Source of the DNA: Micromonospora sp. BL4
GTDB lineage: Bacteria; Actinomycetota; Actinomycetes; Mycobacteriales; Micromonosporaceae
Direction: 5' to 3'
Assembly (NCBI RefSeq): GCF_003667505.1
Contig: NZ_RCVJ01000078.1
Coordinates: 1 to 64,000 of the forward strand
Length of the DNA: 64,000 nt
Within the stretch, counting starts at the first letter, position 1; every line of letters begins with the position of its first letter. The position numbers and the translations under genes are program-made. Shown here in pieces: positions 51,150 to 59,626 of the stretch. The notes beneath the pieces are model-generated. The model made no database searches. It was given only the letters and a program-made list of their open reading frames with translations, and had not been told where the DNA came from.

Positions 51150-51761
51150 ATGAAGAGAAGCGTCGCGGCGCCCGCGACCGGCGAATCAGCCACCGGTCGA
51201 GCGCCTCGCACTCGTCGTACCGTCGGATTGATCGTCACGGTCGTGCTTGCTGCCGGTCTCTCGCCGACGGTCACGCCCGCTCCCGCGTTCGCCCACGGCG
51301 CGAGGCATTCGATCACGCCGGCCGACGGCGCCGCGCTCGTGACCGCTCCGGAACGGGTCGAGGTGGCGTTTGCCGCCGACATCACGTCTGACAGCAGCAT
51401 CACGATCGTTGACCACACGGGAACGAATTGGTCCCACGGTCGGCCAGCTGTCCACGGAGCGAGGCTGATTCATCAGGTGAAAGCGGGAATGCCTGACGGC
51501 GGGTACGAGATCAGCTGGCGAGCAACCTTCACCGACGGACACCCGGTAACCGGCACGGCGGAGTTCACTGTGGGAGCGGACACCGCGGCGGCCGCCGCAG
51601 CGAATCCTTTGCGTGCCCGGCTCACGCACGGCGGGGTCGTCGCGTTCTACGCCGCCGCAGGCGTCGTCGTACTCGCTCTCCTCCTCGCGATCATGACGCT
51701 CTCGCGCGGTGTCTACGCCGGCACCAGACGCGCGGCCACAGGTGAGAAATCCACGCTTTAG
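51150..51761 (+). CDS. CopC-domain protein, membrane-anchored
   Basis: A 203-residue protein: an Arg-rich N-terminus and signal peptide (about residues 22-49), cleavage before AHGARHSITPADGA, where the His after Ala is the classical N-terminal copper ligand of CopC. The CopC beta-sandwich follows (residues 50-145) with a C-terminal membrane anchor near 160-185 and a short tail. Probable role is periplasmic-type copper binding or delivery outside the membrane. A GGCGGAGGGGAG ribosome site precedes the ATG. Confidence 0.9.
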   Translation: MKRSVAAPATGESATGRAPRTRRTVGLIVTVVLAAGLSPTVTPAPAFAHGARHSITPADGAALVTAPERVEVAFAADITSDSSITIVDHTGTNWSHGRPAVHGARLIHQVKAGMPDGGYEISWRATFTDGHPVTGTAEFTVGADTAAAAAANPLRARLTHGGVVAFYAAAGVVVLALLLAIMTLSRGVYAGTRRAATGEKSTL

Positions 51762-51908
51762 TGCGAGTTGCCTAGTTTGAACCTCGGTGAGAAGTCTCGG
51801 AGAGGTAGAACCATCAGTGACATCACAGCGGTTGATTTCTCTTTCACCCCGGCGCCCGGTCCGGGCGACGCACCTCTGCGGCGTTACGGCGAATCGGGAG
51901 GTGGCTCA

Positions 51909-52676
51909 GTGCGTATCGCGGTAGCTGGCGGGACCGGCTGGGTCGGACGTCTCGTCGTCGACGCCGTACGGGCTGCCGGCCACGAGCCGCTCATCCTCGC
52001 CCGCTCCACAGGCGTGGACCTGATCCGCGGTTCCGGGCTGGACGAGGCGCTGACCGGCGTACCGGTCGTGATCGACGTCAGCAACGTGTCGACGACCAAC
52101 CGGAAGAAATCGGAAAACTTCTTTGGCACAGCGACAGGTAACCTGCTCACGGCAGGCCAGCGCGTCGGCGTGCGGCACCACGTCGCGCTGTCGGTTGTCG
52201 GCGTCGACCGGGTGAATTGGGGTTACTACGCGGGCAAACGACGCCAGGAGAAGCTCGTCCTGGACGGTGCGGTACCCGCGACAGTGCTCCGCTCGACGCA
52301 ATTCCACGAGTTGGCCGCGCAGATGCTCGCCTCCGTCCCCGGCCCGATCGCAGTGGTACCCCAGATGCTCAGCCAGCCGATCGCGGCCCACGAGGTCGCT
52401 CACTGTCTCGTCGACCTCGCCCTGGCAGACCCGGCCGGCCGGGCGCCGGACATCGCCGGCCCACAACAGCTGCACATGCCGGACATGGCCCGCCGTCTGC
52501 TACGCGCCCGCGGAAGTCACCGCGTCGTCCTGCCCGTCCGGCTCCCGGGAGCTACCGGTCGAGCCATGGCCGGAGACGGCCTGCTGCCCACCGGCCCCGG
52601 CCCCCGAGGCAGACAGACCTTCGACCAGTGGCTGGCCAGCCCGGCAGCGCAAAGAACCATCGGGCGGACCCGGTGA
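51909..52676 (+). CDS. NAD(P)-binding SDR/NmrA-like protein
   Basis: A 255-residue atypical short-chain dehydrogenase: the Rossmann motif GGTGWVGRLV opens the protein and VSNVSTTNRKKSENFF follows. The active-site Tyr region has YAGKRRQEK, usable as a YxxxK-like catalytic pair. ECF41 targets often include such epimerase/oxidoreductase proteins, in keeping with the sigma factor nearby. The GTG at 51909 sits behind GGGAGG; it is coupled to the following membrane gene by a 4-nt overlap. Confidence 0.88.
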   Translation: MRIAVAGGTGWVGRLVVDAVRAAGHEPLILARSTGVDLIRGSGLDEALTGVPVVIDVSNVSTTNRKKSENFFGTATGNLLTAGQRVGVRHHVALSVVGVDRVNWGYYAGKRRQEKLVLDGAVPATVLRSTQFHELAAQMLASVPGPIAVVPQMLSQPIAAHEVAHCLVDLALADPAGRAPDIAGPQQLHMPDMARRLLRARGSHRVVLPVRLPGATGRAMAGDGLLPTGPGPRGRQTFDQWLASPAAQRTIGRTR

Positions 52677-53170
52677 GCGAAGGCCAGTCACCCGTCCCCG
52701 CCGCACCGCAGGTCGCGTCAACAGACGGACGGGGCTCCGCGCTGACCGCGCTGATCCGGATCGCCCTGGCCGTACTCTTCCTCGACGAACTCGTTGTCGG
52801 GTTCTGGAACCAGATCTTCCCCGAAAGCTTCTACAAAAACTTCCCGACCGTCACCCTCACCCCGCCGCTCAGCGAGCACTACGCGCGAGACTTCGGCGGA
52901 GCCACCCTCGGCCTGGCCGTCGTCCTCGGCATAGCGCTCGTCGCACCTCGAGCCGCGTTCACCATCCCCGCGGCGGCGGCATTCTCCACCTTCGCCATAC
53001 CCCACTTCTTCTTCCACCTGACCCACCTCGACGACGCCACCGCTGGCGAGGCGGTCTTCCTCACGACCGCCAACGCCGTCGTCGCCCTGCTCGGCCTTCT
53101 CGTCATCGCCCTGACGCTCATCCGAGACGCCAGGCATCGCCGGTCCCAGGGCAGCGCCGCCAGCGGATGA
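52673..53170 (+). CDS. Four-helix membrane protein, paralogue of 50539-50973
   Basis: A 165-residue protein with four membrane helices after a 25-residue Ser/Pro-rich N-terminus. PPLSEHYARDFGGATLGLAV and IPHFFFHLTHLDDATAGEAV match the leftward gene closely, so the two arose by duplication. The GTG start overlaps the SDR stop, making it the last gene of the CopC/SDR group. Function unknown. Confidence 0.85.
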   Translation: MSEGQSPVPAAPQVASTDGRGSALTALIRIALAVLFLDELVVGFWNQIFPESFYKNFPTVTLTPPLSEHYARDFGGATLGLAVVLGIALVAPRAAFTIPAAAAFSTFAIPHFFFHLTHLDDATAGEAVFLTTANAVVALLGLLVIALTLIRDARHRRSQGSAASG

Positions 53171-53354
53171 GCGACTCGTAGCAGGGCTGACTGGAGGGCG
53201 CGGCGCAGCCGGCACCGTGGTGAAGTCGGGTCGTGCCGCGCGGCTCATCGAAGCCGAGAGAGGCGCGCGCGTATCGTCGGGGATCATCCGCGATGCCCGG
53301 GACTGCCTCGACGTGCGCCGGAGTCGAAAGTCTTCGAAAAGATCCGGGTGTGCT

Positions 53355-53380
53355 TGTCGATCGGCGTTGGTCCCGTTCGT
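53355..53380 (+). promoter_or_regulatory. Candidate ECF42 promoter
   Basis: TGTCGA at 53355-53360, a 17-nt spacer and CGT at 53378-53380. ECF42 promoters are described with a TGTCGA -35 and a CGA/TC -10; the operon starting at 53436 encodes an ECF42 factor. Confidence 0.5.
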
Positions 53381-53435
53381 AGCCCTGGTGAGAGCCCGGC
53401 ATCCGAGACGGGCCACGCACCCGCTGGAGGGCACG

Positions 53436-53849
53436 ATGACCACCACCGCGAACACGACCCGCGCCACCACGTCGACCTTCGCTGCGCTGATCGGAACCGG
53501 TGTCATCGCCGCGGTTGCCGCGAGCGCCGCCACCATGGCCGTCGCCGCAGTAGGCCACGCCGCAGGGATCAGCCTCGACCTGGACGGCGCACCGATCCCG
53601 GTGGCGGGGTTCGGTGTGCTGACCGTGGCCTTTTCGCTGATCGGCGTGGTCATCGCCGCGCTGCTGTCCCGTTTCGCTCGGCGCCCGCGGCGCACGTTCG
53701 TCCGCACGACGGTCGTGCTGACGGTCCTGTCGCTCGTGCCGGACGTGATCGCCGACGCCGGGACGGCCACCAAGGCGCTGCTGATGCTCACCCACCTGGT
53801 CGCGGCCGCGATCGTGATCCCCGCTGTCGCGCGTCGCCTGACCGCCTGA
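53436..53849 (+). CDS. DUF6069 family membrane protein
   Basis: A 137-residue protein with four membrane helices, matching DUF6069 in length and the loop SRFARRPRRTFVRTTVVLTV. Function unknown. A GGAGGGC ribosome site precedes the ATG. It is the first gene of a group with DGPF, ECF42 and dihydrofolate-reductase-like genes. The 265-nt region before it contains the candidate ECF42 promoter and short TCGAAA repeats near 53324-53340 but no gene. Confidence 0.85.
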   Translation: MTTTANTTRATTSTFAALIGTGVIAAVAASAATMAVAAVGHAAGISLDLDGAPIPVAGFGVLTVAFSLIGVVIAALLSRFARRPRRTFVRTTVVLTVLSLVPDVIADAGTATKALLMLTHLVAAAIVIPAVARRLTA

Positions 53850-53887
53850 CCTGTCGTCATCCCACCATCGACCACCGGAGGATCGTC

Positions 53888-54241
53888 ATGAAGCAGTACC
53901 TGCTGTCCGTCCACTTCGTCGAGGGCGCGCCGGACCCGTCCGACGAGGAGATGCAGACCATGTTCAGGGAGACCGAGCGAATCAACGACGACATGCAGGC
54001 CGCGGGCGCCTGGGTCTTCGGCGGGGGACTCACGTCACCGGACAGCGCCACCGTCGTCCGGATCGAGAACGGCACCACCACCATGAGCGACGGGCCGTTC
54101 GCCGAGACGAAGGAACACATCGCCGGGTTCTGGGTCATCAGGTGCGCGGACCTGGACCAGGCGCTGGCCTGGGCCGAGAGGTGCGCGGCGGCCTGCGGTC
54201 CGGTCGAGGTGCGTCCCTTCGACGACCTGTCCCAGGCCTGA
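53888..54241 (+). CDS. YCII-related DGPF-domain protein
   Basis: A 117-residue protein of the DGPF/YCII family, named for the motif DGPFAETKE found here near residue 63. DGPF genes are the usual partners and targets of ECF42 sigma factors; the enzymatic role of DGPF proteins is not known. A GGAGGATC ribosome site precedes the ATG. The ECF42 gene follows 20 nt later. Confidence 0.93.
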   Translation: MKQYLLSVHFVEGAPDPSDEEMQTMFRETERINDDMQAAGAWVFGGGLTSPDSATVVRIENGTTTMSDGPFAETKEHIAGFWVIRCADLDQALAWAERCAAACGPVEVRPFDDLSQA

Positions 54242-54261
54242 CCAGGAGCCGGTCTCCCGAC

Positions 54262-55461
54262 ATGGACCTGGCGAGCATCTATCGCGCGGAGTACGGCCGC
54301 TGCGTCGCCACCCTGGCCCGCATCCTCGGTGACATCAACCTCGCCGAGGAGGCGGTCCAGGACGCCTTCACCACCGCGCTGGAGAAGTGGCAGACGCCGC
54401 CGCCGAACCCGGGCGCCTGGATCGTGACCACGGCACGCAACCGGGCCATCGACCGGCTCCGCCGCGAGTCGACCCGCGAGGCCCGGCACGCCCAGGCCCT
54501 CCTGCTGCATCAACAGGACGAGCCCAGAGAGGTGGGACCGGTGAAGGACGACCAGCTGCGACTCATCTTCACCTGCTGCCACCCGGCGCTCGCTCCCGAC
54601 GCGCGCACCGCCCTCACGCTCCGCCTGCTCGGCGGCCTCGACGTGCCGGAGATCGCCCGGGCCTACCTGATCCAGGAGGCGACCGTCGCTCAGCGGATCG
54701 TGCGCGCCAAGAAGAAGATCCGGGACGCCGCCATCCCTTACCGGGTACCCGCCGAACATGAGCTGCCGGACCGGCTGCCGCCCGTGCTCACCGTGCTCTA
54801 CCTGATGTTCAACGAGGGCTACGCGTCCACCGCCGGACCGCTGATCAGAACGGACCTGTGCACCGAGGCGGTCCGACTCGCCCGCGAGCTCGCCGCATTG
54901 ATGCCCGACGAGCCGGAGGTCCTCGGCCTGCTCGCCCTGCTGCTGCTGACCGAGGCGCGCCGCCCCGCCCGGCTCGGCCCGACGGGCGAGCTGGTGCTGC
55001 TGGCCGACCAGGACCGGTCGCTGTGGAACCGGGTGCTCATCGCCGAGGGCCACGACCTGGTCCGCCGTTGCCTGCGGCGCGACCGGCCCGGCCCGTACCA
55101 GATCCAGGCCGCGATCAGCGCGGTGCACACCGACGGCGCCGCCACCGACTGGACCCAGGTCCTGGCACTCTACGACCAGCTCCTCGCGCTCGCGCCGACC
55201 CCGATCGTCGCGCTCAACCGCGCGGTCGCCGTCGCCGAGGTGCACGGACCGGCGGTGGCCCTCGCCGCGTTGGAGGACGTCGAACTTCCCGGGTACCACC
55301 GGCTGCCCGCCACCCGGGCCGAACTGCTGGCCCGGCTCGGACGCGACGCTGAGGCCGGAGCCGCCTACGACCAGGCCATGGCAATGGCCACCAACGAGAC
55401 CGAACGTGCCTTCCTGCGGACCCGTCGTACCGAACTCACTCGCACGAGGAGAGCATCATGA
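54262..55461 (+). CDS. ECF42-type RNA polymerase sigma factor
   Basis: A 399-residue sigma factor: region 2 (RILGDINLAEEAVQDAFTTA), region 4 (LRLLGGLDVPEIARAYLIQE) and a long C-terminal TPR-like helical extension of about 200 residues characteristic of ECF42, which regulates its activity. It would transcribe the DGPF operon. The stop overlaps the next gene by 4 nt (ATGA), so the dihydrofolate-reductase-like protein is made with it. Confidence 0.94.
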   Translation: MDLASIYRAEYGRCVATLARILGDINLAEEAVQDAFTTALEKWQTPPPNPGAWIVTTARNRAIDRLRRESTREARHAQALLLHQQDEPREVGPVKDDQLRLIFTCCHPALAPDARTALTLRLLGGLDVPEIARAYLIQEATVAQRIVRAKKKIRDAAIPYRVPAEHELPDRLPPVLTVLYLMFNEGYASTAGPLIRTDLCTEAVRLARELAALMPDEPEVLGLLALLLLTEARRPARLGPTGELVLLADQDRSLWNRVLIAEGHDLVRRCLRRDRPGPYQIQAAISAVHTDGAATDWTQVLALYDQLLALAPTPIVALNRAVAVAEVHGPAVALAALEDVELPGYHRLPATRAELLARLGRDAEAGAAYDQAMAMATNETERAFLRTRRTELTRTRRAS

Positions 55462-56036
55462 CCGCGACCTACACCTTCGACGTCTTCTCCAGCCTCGACG
55501 GCTTCGGCACCAGCAGCGGAAACTGGGGCGGCTACTGGGGTAAGCAGGGTCCCGAGCTGCTCAAGCACCGCCTCGCCGTGTACGGCGAGGAGCAGCGCAT
55601 GGTCTTCGGAGCCAACACGTACCGGGTGTTCGCGCAGATGCTCGCCGCGAGCACCGAGGAGTCCGAGGTCCGTGACGCCTGGGTCACCCGGATGAGGAGC
55701 CTCCCCGCGACGGTGGTGTCGAGCACGCTCGACGGACCCCTCGACTGGCCGGACGCGACCGTCGTGAGTGGGGACGCCGTCGAGGTCGTCGCCCGGCTCA
55801 AGGAGGAGTCCGAGGTGCCCCTGCGATCGCACGGCAGCCTGTCGATGAACCGGGCGCTGATGGCCGCCGGTCTGGTCGACCTCGTCCAGGTGACGGTCTT
55901 CCCGGTGATCACCGGTCAGACCGGTACGGAGCCGATCTTCCAGGGGGCGGCCGACTTCGACCTGGAGTTGGTGGAGAGTCGGACCCTCGACGGTCGCTCC
56001 CAGGAACTCATCTACCGGCCCACCCTGCATGTCTGA
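55458..56036 (+). CDS. Dihydrofolate reductase/RibD C-terminal family protein
   Basis: A 192-residue protein of the DHFR-like RibD_C family: the opening TFDVFSSLDGFGTSSGNWGG and the cofactor region VVARLKEESEVPLRSHGSLS are typical. It probably reduces a pterin- or flavin-like substrate with NAD(P)H, not folate itself. It is translationally coupled to the ECF42 gene and completes that operon. Confidence 0.92.
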   Translation: MTATYTFDVFSSLDGFGTSSGNWGGYWGKQGPELLKHRLAVYGEEQRMVFGANTYRVFAQMLAASTEESEVRDAWVTRMRSLPATVVSSTLDGPLDWPDATVVSGDAVEVVARLKEESEVPLRSHGSLSMNRALMAAGLVDLVQVTVFPVITGQTGTEPIFQGAADFDLELVESRTLDGRSQELIYRPTLHV

Positions 56037-56109
56037 GTCCTCCGTGAACCCGTCTGGGCAGCAACCGCTGACCAGCCGCCGGCCCCCGACGCCCCGCTTC
56101 TCCTCTCCG

Positions 56110-56963
56110 TCAGGTTCCCGAAGATGAGAGCGCCTCGGCGATCATTCGGTGGCCCTGGGCTTCGAATCGCTCGTCGCCAACGTGATACGCCCAGGCCGCG
56201 GTGCCGATCGCGGCGCGAACTCGTTCGCGGTGCCACGCGCCCGGCTCGCGGGGATCGGTCCCGTACCCGTCCAGAAAGGCTGCCTCGAGGTTCGGGTTGC
56301 GGCAGAAGTCCTGGGCGGCCAGCCGGGCGAAGTCCGTGGATGCGGGACGCATCGCCGCACGGCCGAAGTCGATGACGCCCACGACGCCGTGGTGGACGAC
56401 CCAGTTCCGGGGCTGCCAGTCCCCGTGGGTGGGTACGAGGATCGCGGGCGGCGTCGGCCAGGTGGCGATTTCGGCGCGTAGTCGTTCCGCGATGGTCGCA
56501 GCGATTCGGTGTGGTCCGCTGAGCGACGCGAGTGACTTCTCGTTCTCGCGCCTTTCGTAGTCGTCGTCCGTGACGGGAGTCTGTGCGTGTAACAAGGCCA
56601 GCAGCTCGCCCGCCTGCCGATAGGTGGAGGTGTCGTCGGCCTGCTTGCTGCCGAGCACCAGTTCACCGGGCAGGTACCGGGTGATGAGCAGCTTCGCGTC
56701 CGCGCTGCCCTGCACCAGAGTCGGTGCGCGTCCCCTGTCGGTCCATGGGCGCAACCAGTTGAGATGGGCGTGGAGCTCTCGCTGGACGTGGTGGTCGTCG
56801 TCGCCGCCAGCCTTGACGATGAATCGTGATCCGGCGTGGGTCATCTCGAGGACAGTGGTCGCCACCAAGCCCAACTGTGGTCCCTCACGACCGTTGCGCC
56901 GGGAAGCCACTGGTCCACCAGTGCCCGCTGCTGCGGAGACAGGTTTCCGAGCGCAGATGTCAC
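56110..56963 (-). pseudogene. Aminoglycoside-phosphotransferase-like gene with a frameshift
   Basis: The C-terminal 250 residues are a clean APH/choline-kinase-type domain with catalytic VPTHGDWQPRNW and VIDFGRAAMRP. The proper N-terminus lies in another frame: GTG 56963 encodes TSALGNLSPQQRALVDQWLP and reads to VVRDHSW. There the frame breaks, and the next correct residues (GLVATTVLEM) continue one frame away. The break is at a run of three G (56870-56872, CCC on the plus strand) where one extra G would restore the gene. A leaderless -10 box supports the GTG start. Either a recent loss-of-function mutation or a sequencing error. Confidence 0.8.
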
Positions 56964-56969
56964 AGCCGG

Positions 56970-56975
56970 ATAGTA
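56970..56975 (-). promoter_or_regulatory. Leaderless -10 box for the APH-like gene
   Basis: TACTAT on the minus strand, 6 nt before the GTG at 56963. It shows that the true start is in the frame broken downstream. Confidence 0.55.
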
Positions 56976-57185
56976 CGAGGTGAACGACCGGACCGGCCGA
57001 AAAGTTGGTCGCGGGCAGGACGCCGGCGCCCACGGCTCGGCGATACGTGCCGGTCAGGCCGGCGATGTTGTTGAGCGTGCGCGTGGACAGGGCGCGGGTC
57101 GGTGGAGCGGAACGGGCAAACCGAGATGCGGTCACAGCCTGCAGGACTGCTGGCAGACTGACGCGCTCGTACCCGGAGGAGAGGC

Positions 57186-57300
57186 ACGGCAAAGCTCATC
57201 TATTCGATGACCACCTGGCTCGACGGCTACGCCAAGGCGGCCGAGGGCGACCTCGGCACCGGGACCGACGATCAGGAGGGTGCAGCTCGCCGGAGCCACA
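57186..57300 (+). pseudogene. Remnant of a dihydrofolate-reductase-family gene
   Basis: From 57189 the plus strand reads AKLIYSMTTWLDGYAKAAEG, the start of a DHFR-like RibD_C protein. The expected ATG is ACG (57186-57188) behind a good GGAGGAGAGG ribosome site, and similarity stops near 57290. The rest of the gene is missing. It is unlike the intact family member at 55458. Nothing recognisable lies between 57301 and 57528. Confidence 0.6.
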
Positions 57301-57528
57301 TGATCAGGCATTCGCATCTGTCGGTGACAGTGCGTTCGAATCACTCACTGCGCCACCTATCGGAGTAGGCCGATCGTCTGACATGTGCCGTACGATCATT
57401 CAGGCGCCTCACCAAATTGACGTAGCACTGAGCCGGAACACGTGATCCCGGCCGCCGCTATTTGCATGGGACCATGCGAGTGATCCAAAGTGCAGCGCAT
57501 CTATTAAGGCGACGCCAGTGGAGGAGCG

Positions 57529-58014
57529 ATGAGCACACGCAGCGTTCAGCATGAAGAGAGCAACTGGGGCAGTCGCTTTATCGAGGGGGCCCTCTATCCT
57601 TTCGCGCAGGTTGCAGCTCCTGGTCTCCTACTCATCCTCATGATCTGGTTCGTAACGCGAGGGTTCGCAGAGGGCGTGGGGGACGGCGTTCGGAGCTTCG
57701 CGGGCGTCTTGCTTCCGCTAATGGCCCTTACATTCCTCGTGAAGACCACGCAGGGGTCGGAGCGAGATCCAAAGTCAGGCATCATGGCTATTCCATCCTG
57801 GGCGTCGTTTCTGGCAATGCTGATAATTGCGGGCGTTACGCTGCAACTCCTTTCTGTATCAACGACGATACCGATCGTGGAACTTGTTGTATCGGCCGCT
57901 TTCTCTATCATTACCTTCATGCGTACCTCGCGGACCCACTACGTCTCTTACTGCCTGGGGACGGTTCTGGGTGCCCTCGGCTACCTGGTGCTGTTCGGCG
58001 TACCTTCGCTGTAG
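57529..58014 (+). CDS. Hypothetical membrane protein
   Basis: A 161-residue protein with four membrane helices after a 25-residue polar N-terminus. No family is recognised. Codon use is less GC-biased than in neighbours (more A/T at third positions), a sign of transfer. A GGAGGAGC ribosome site lies before the ATG. It is close to a SLATT-like gene on the other strand. Confidence 0.75.
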   Translation: MSTRSVQHEESNWGSRFIEGALYPFAQVAAPGLLLILMIWFVTRGFAEGVGDGVRSFAGVLLPLMALTFLVKTTQGSERDPKSGIMAIPSWASFLAMLIIAGVTLQLLSVSTTIPIVELVVSAAFSIITFMRTSRTHYVSYCLGTVLGALGYLVLFGVPSL

Positions 58015-58206
58015 TGACTCGCGCAGGCACCGATCGATCGACTGAGCGGATGGCGGCCCGGCTGCAACGAGGTCCTCGCAGCGCGACAACCTCAGGACAA
58101 CCGTCGCCCAGCGGTTCCAACGGGCAGGGCTGGACGCTGCGATTTGGCAGGACCGTCGGCCGGGTCCGGTCACAATCGGCCGCGTCCATCCGCGACGACG
58201 CAAGGG

Positions 58207-58770
58207 CTATTCGGCTCCTGCTCGGGAAATAGCGCTGCCGGGCTGTTGGGCGTCGCCCTGCCGTCTAAATTCGACCCACTGCCGACTAACGTCCGCCCAA
58301 ATCTGTTGCTGATCAAGAAAGAATCGATCTAGGCGCTCACGGGTGACCTGGTCCGACGGATTAGTTACGAGGAGATAGTCGATCTCGTCACGCAAGCGGT
58401 TGAGGCGGTAGCGCGTCTCTTCCATCAGAATCCACCGCGATCGCCAGTTGTGGAACAATTCGAGTGATCCCAGCAGTGTTACCACTGCGACCATCGGCAA
58501 CGCGATCGTTGCGTTGAACGGGATCTGCGGGATTCCTAGGACGACAGTCGATAAGGCGGTTAGCCCCAGCGAGAGCCCTTTGGACCATGTGGAGCGACGA
58601 CGGAAGCGTGTCTTTCGCGAATCCGCCCATTCCATATCGGCCGAAACAAGCTCTCGGAAGGTCGTAAGAGCCTCCGTCAAGGGCAAGCCCGCCCGGCGGC
58701 CGGCCAGGACCAGGAGCCCTTGCTCGGAAGCTACCGTCTGTTCATTTACGCGCACGCGTTGCCGGTTCAT
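58207..58770 (-). CDS. SLATT/DUF4231-like two-helix membrane protein
   Basis: A 187-residue protein: a soluble N-terminus (1-60), two membrane helices (about 68-112, LSLGLTALSTVVLGIPQ then ALPMVAVVTLLGSLELF) and a helical tail with WILMEETRYRLNRLRDEIDY. This pattern fits SLATT domains, proposed pore-forming effectors in prokaryotic immune systems that are usually encoded beside nucleotide-signal or SLOG partners. No such partner is visible here. Its AT-richer codons suggest it was acquired with the neighbouring membrane gene. Confidence 0.75.
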   Translation of the reverse strand: MNRQRVRVNEQTVASEQGLLVLAGRRAGLPLTEALTTFRELVSADMEWADSRKTRFRRRSTWSKGLSLGLTALSTVVLGIPQIPFNATIALPMVAVVTLLGSLELFHNWRSRWILMEETRYRLNRLRDEIDYLLVTNPSDQVTRERLDRFFLDQQQIWADVSRQWVEFRRQGDAQQPGSAISRAGAE

Positions 58771-59147
58771 CGTCTAATTCAGGCAAGGCGACAGGCGTTC
58801 AGAGCGCTACTGCGGGAAATCCGACAGTTCAGGGACGAAGTTCTCGTTGGAGCCACAAGATCGAACATCCGCTCATGCCGCAAGGTGTGCGCCGAAGAGA
58901 GACGGACGCCGAGCATGCGCGACCGCGACGAGAATGGCTGCCCGCAGTGGCAGGGCTGCTTCGAGCAGCCGAGTTGAAGACAGGGGCGGCGAGGGTGACC
59001 ACCAAGATTGTTCAACTGTGGGGCCGAGGGTCTCGCGCCCGGGTGGGACGGCCTCTACCGGGCGGACGGCTCTGCACGCGCGGTTGAACTGAGCGGCGGG
59101 CGCGGCTGGACGGGTTCGAGCTCTGCCCGCCGCTCGACCTGGACGCC
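58771..59147. other. Gene-free stretch between accessory genes
   Basis: 377 nt with only short open frames lacking ribosome sites or recognisable motifs. Base composition is mixed: an AT-richer left half and GC-rich right half, consistent with a junction between pieces of different origin. No repeat or integrase scar was identified. Confidence 0.4.
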
Positions 59148-59429
59148 ATGTTCGAGGAGGAGCCCGACAACCTAACCCACGTCGACATCCTTCGCGGCGC
59201 GGATGTTCTCCTAGCGAACGGTTCCGGTTACCTGTGCGGCGGTGACGGAGCCCACGGCTCTGACGGCTTCCTCGCCCGGCTGGACAAGGACCGCAATCTG
59301 ATGTGGATCGTGGTGCTGACCGACTCCAACCCCTTCGAGAAAGCGGAGGCGCGTGGCTCACTGGCCAGGTTCACCAACAACCTGGGCAACTCGGTGACGG
59401 TCGACCTCGACCATCCCGACTTCGCCTGA
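59148..59429 (+). CDS. Hypothetical protein, possibly truncated
   Basis: A 93-residue acidic protein (THVDILRGADVLLANGSGYL) of no known family. The reading frame continues upstream of the ATG for about 60 nt (FELCPPLDLDA) without another start codon until a stop at 59085, hinting that an N-terminal part has been lost. A beta-rich fold is likely. The GAGG-like site before the ATG is weak. Confidence 0.5.
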   Translation: MFEEEPDNLTHVDILRGADVLLANGSGYLCGGDGAHGSDGFLARLDKDRNLMWIVVLTDSNPFEKAEARGSLARFTNNLGNSVTVDLDHPDFA

Positions 59430-59626
59430 GCCTCAGTCGCATCGGCAACGGGCCGGGAGCAGGCCCCGAGTGCCGGACGCTGCTGCTGGGCCATTCATCC
59501 CGTCTAGGGCGACGGCGGCGATGCGGAACGCGGGGGTCAGTGCCAACCAGATCTCGTCGGCTAGTTGCTCCCCGTCGTGCGCATCACGCGCTCATCCAAA
59601 CTCATGGCGCGGTGCAGGCGTAGCCC

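Noticed and set aside
56964-57192. Extending the APH-like protein with a 77-residue N-terminus from 57192.
   Set aside because: That sequence has no family similarity, whereas the correct N-terminus is found in another frame with a promoter.
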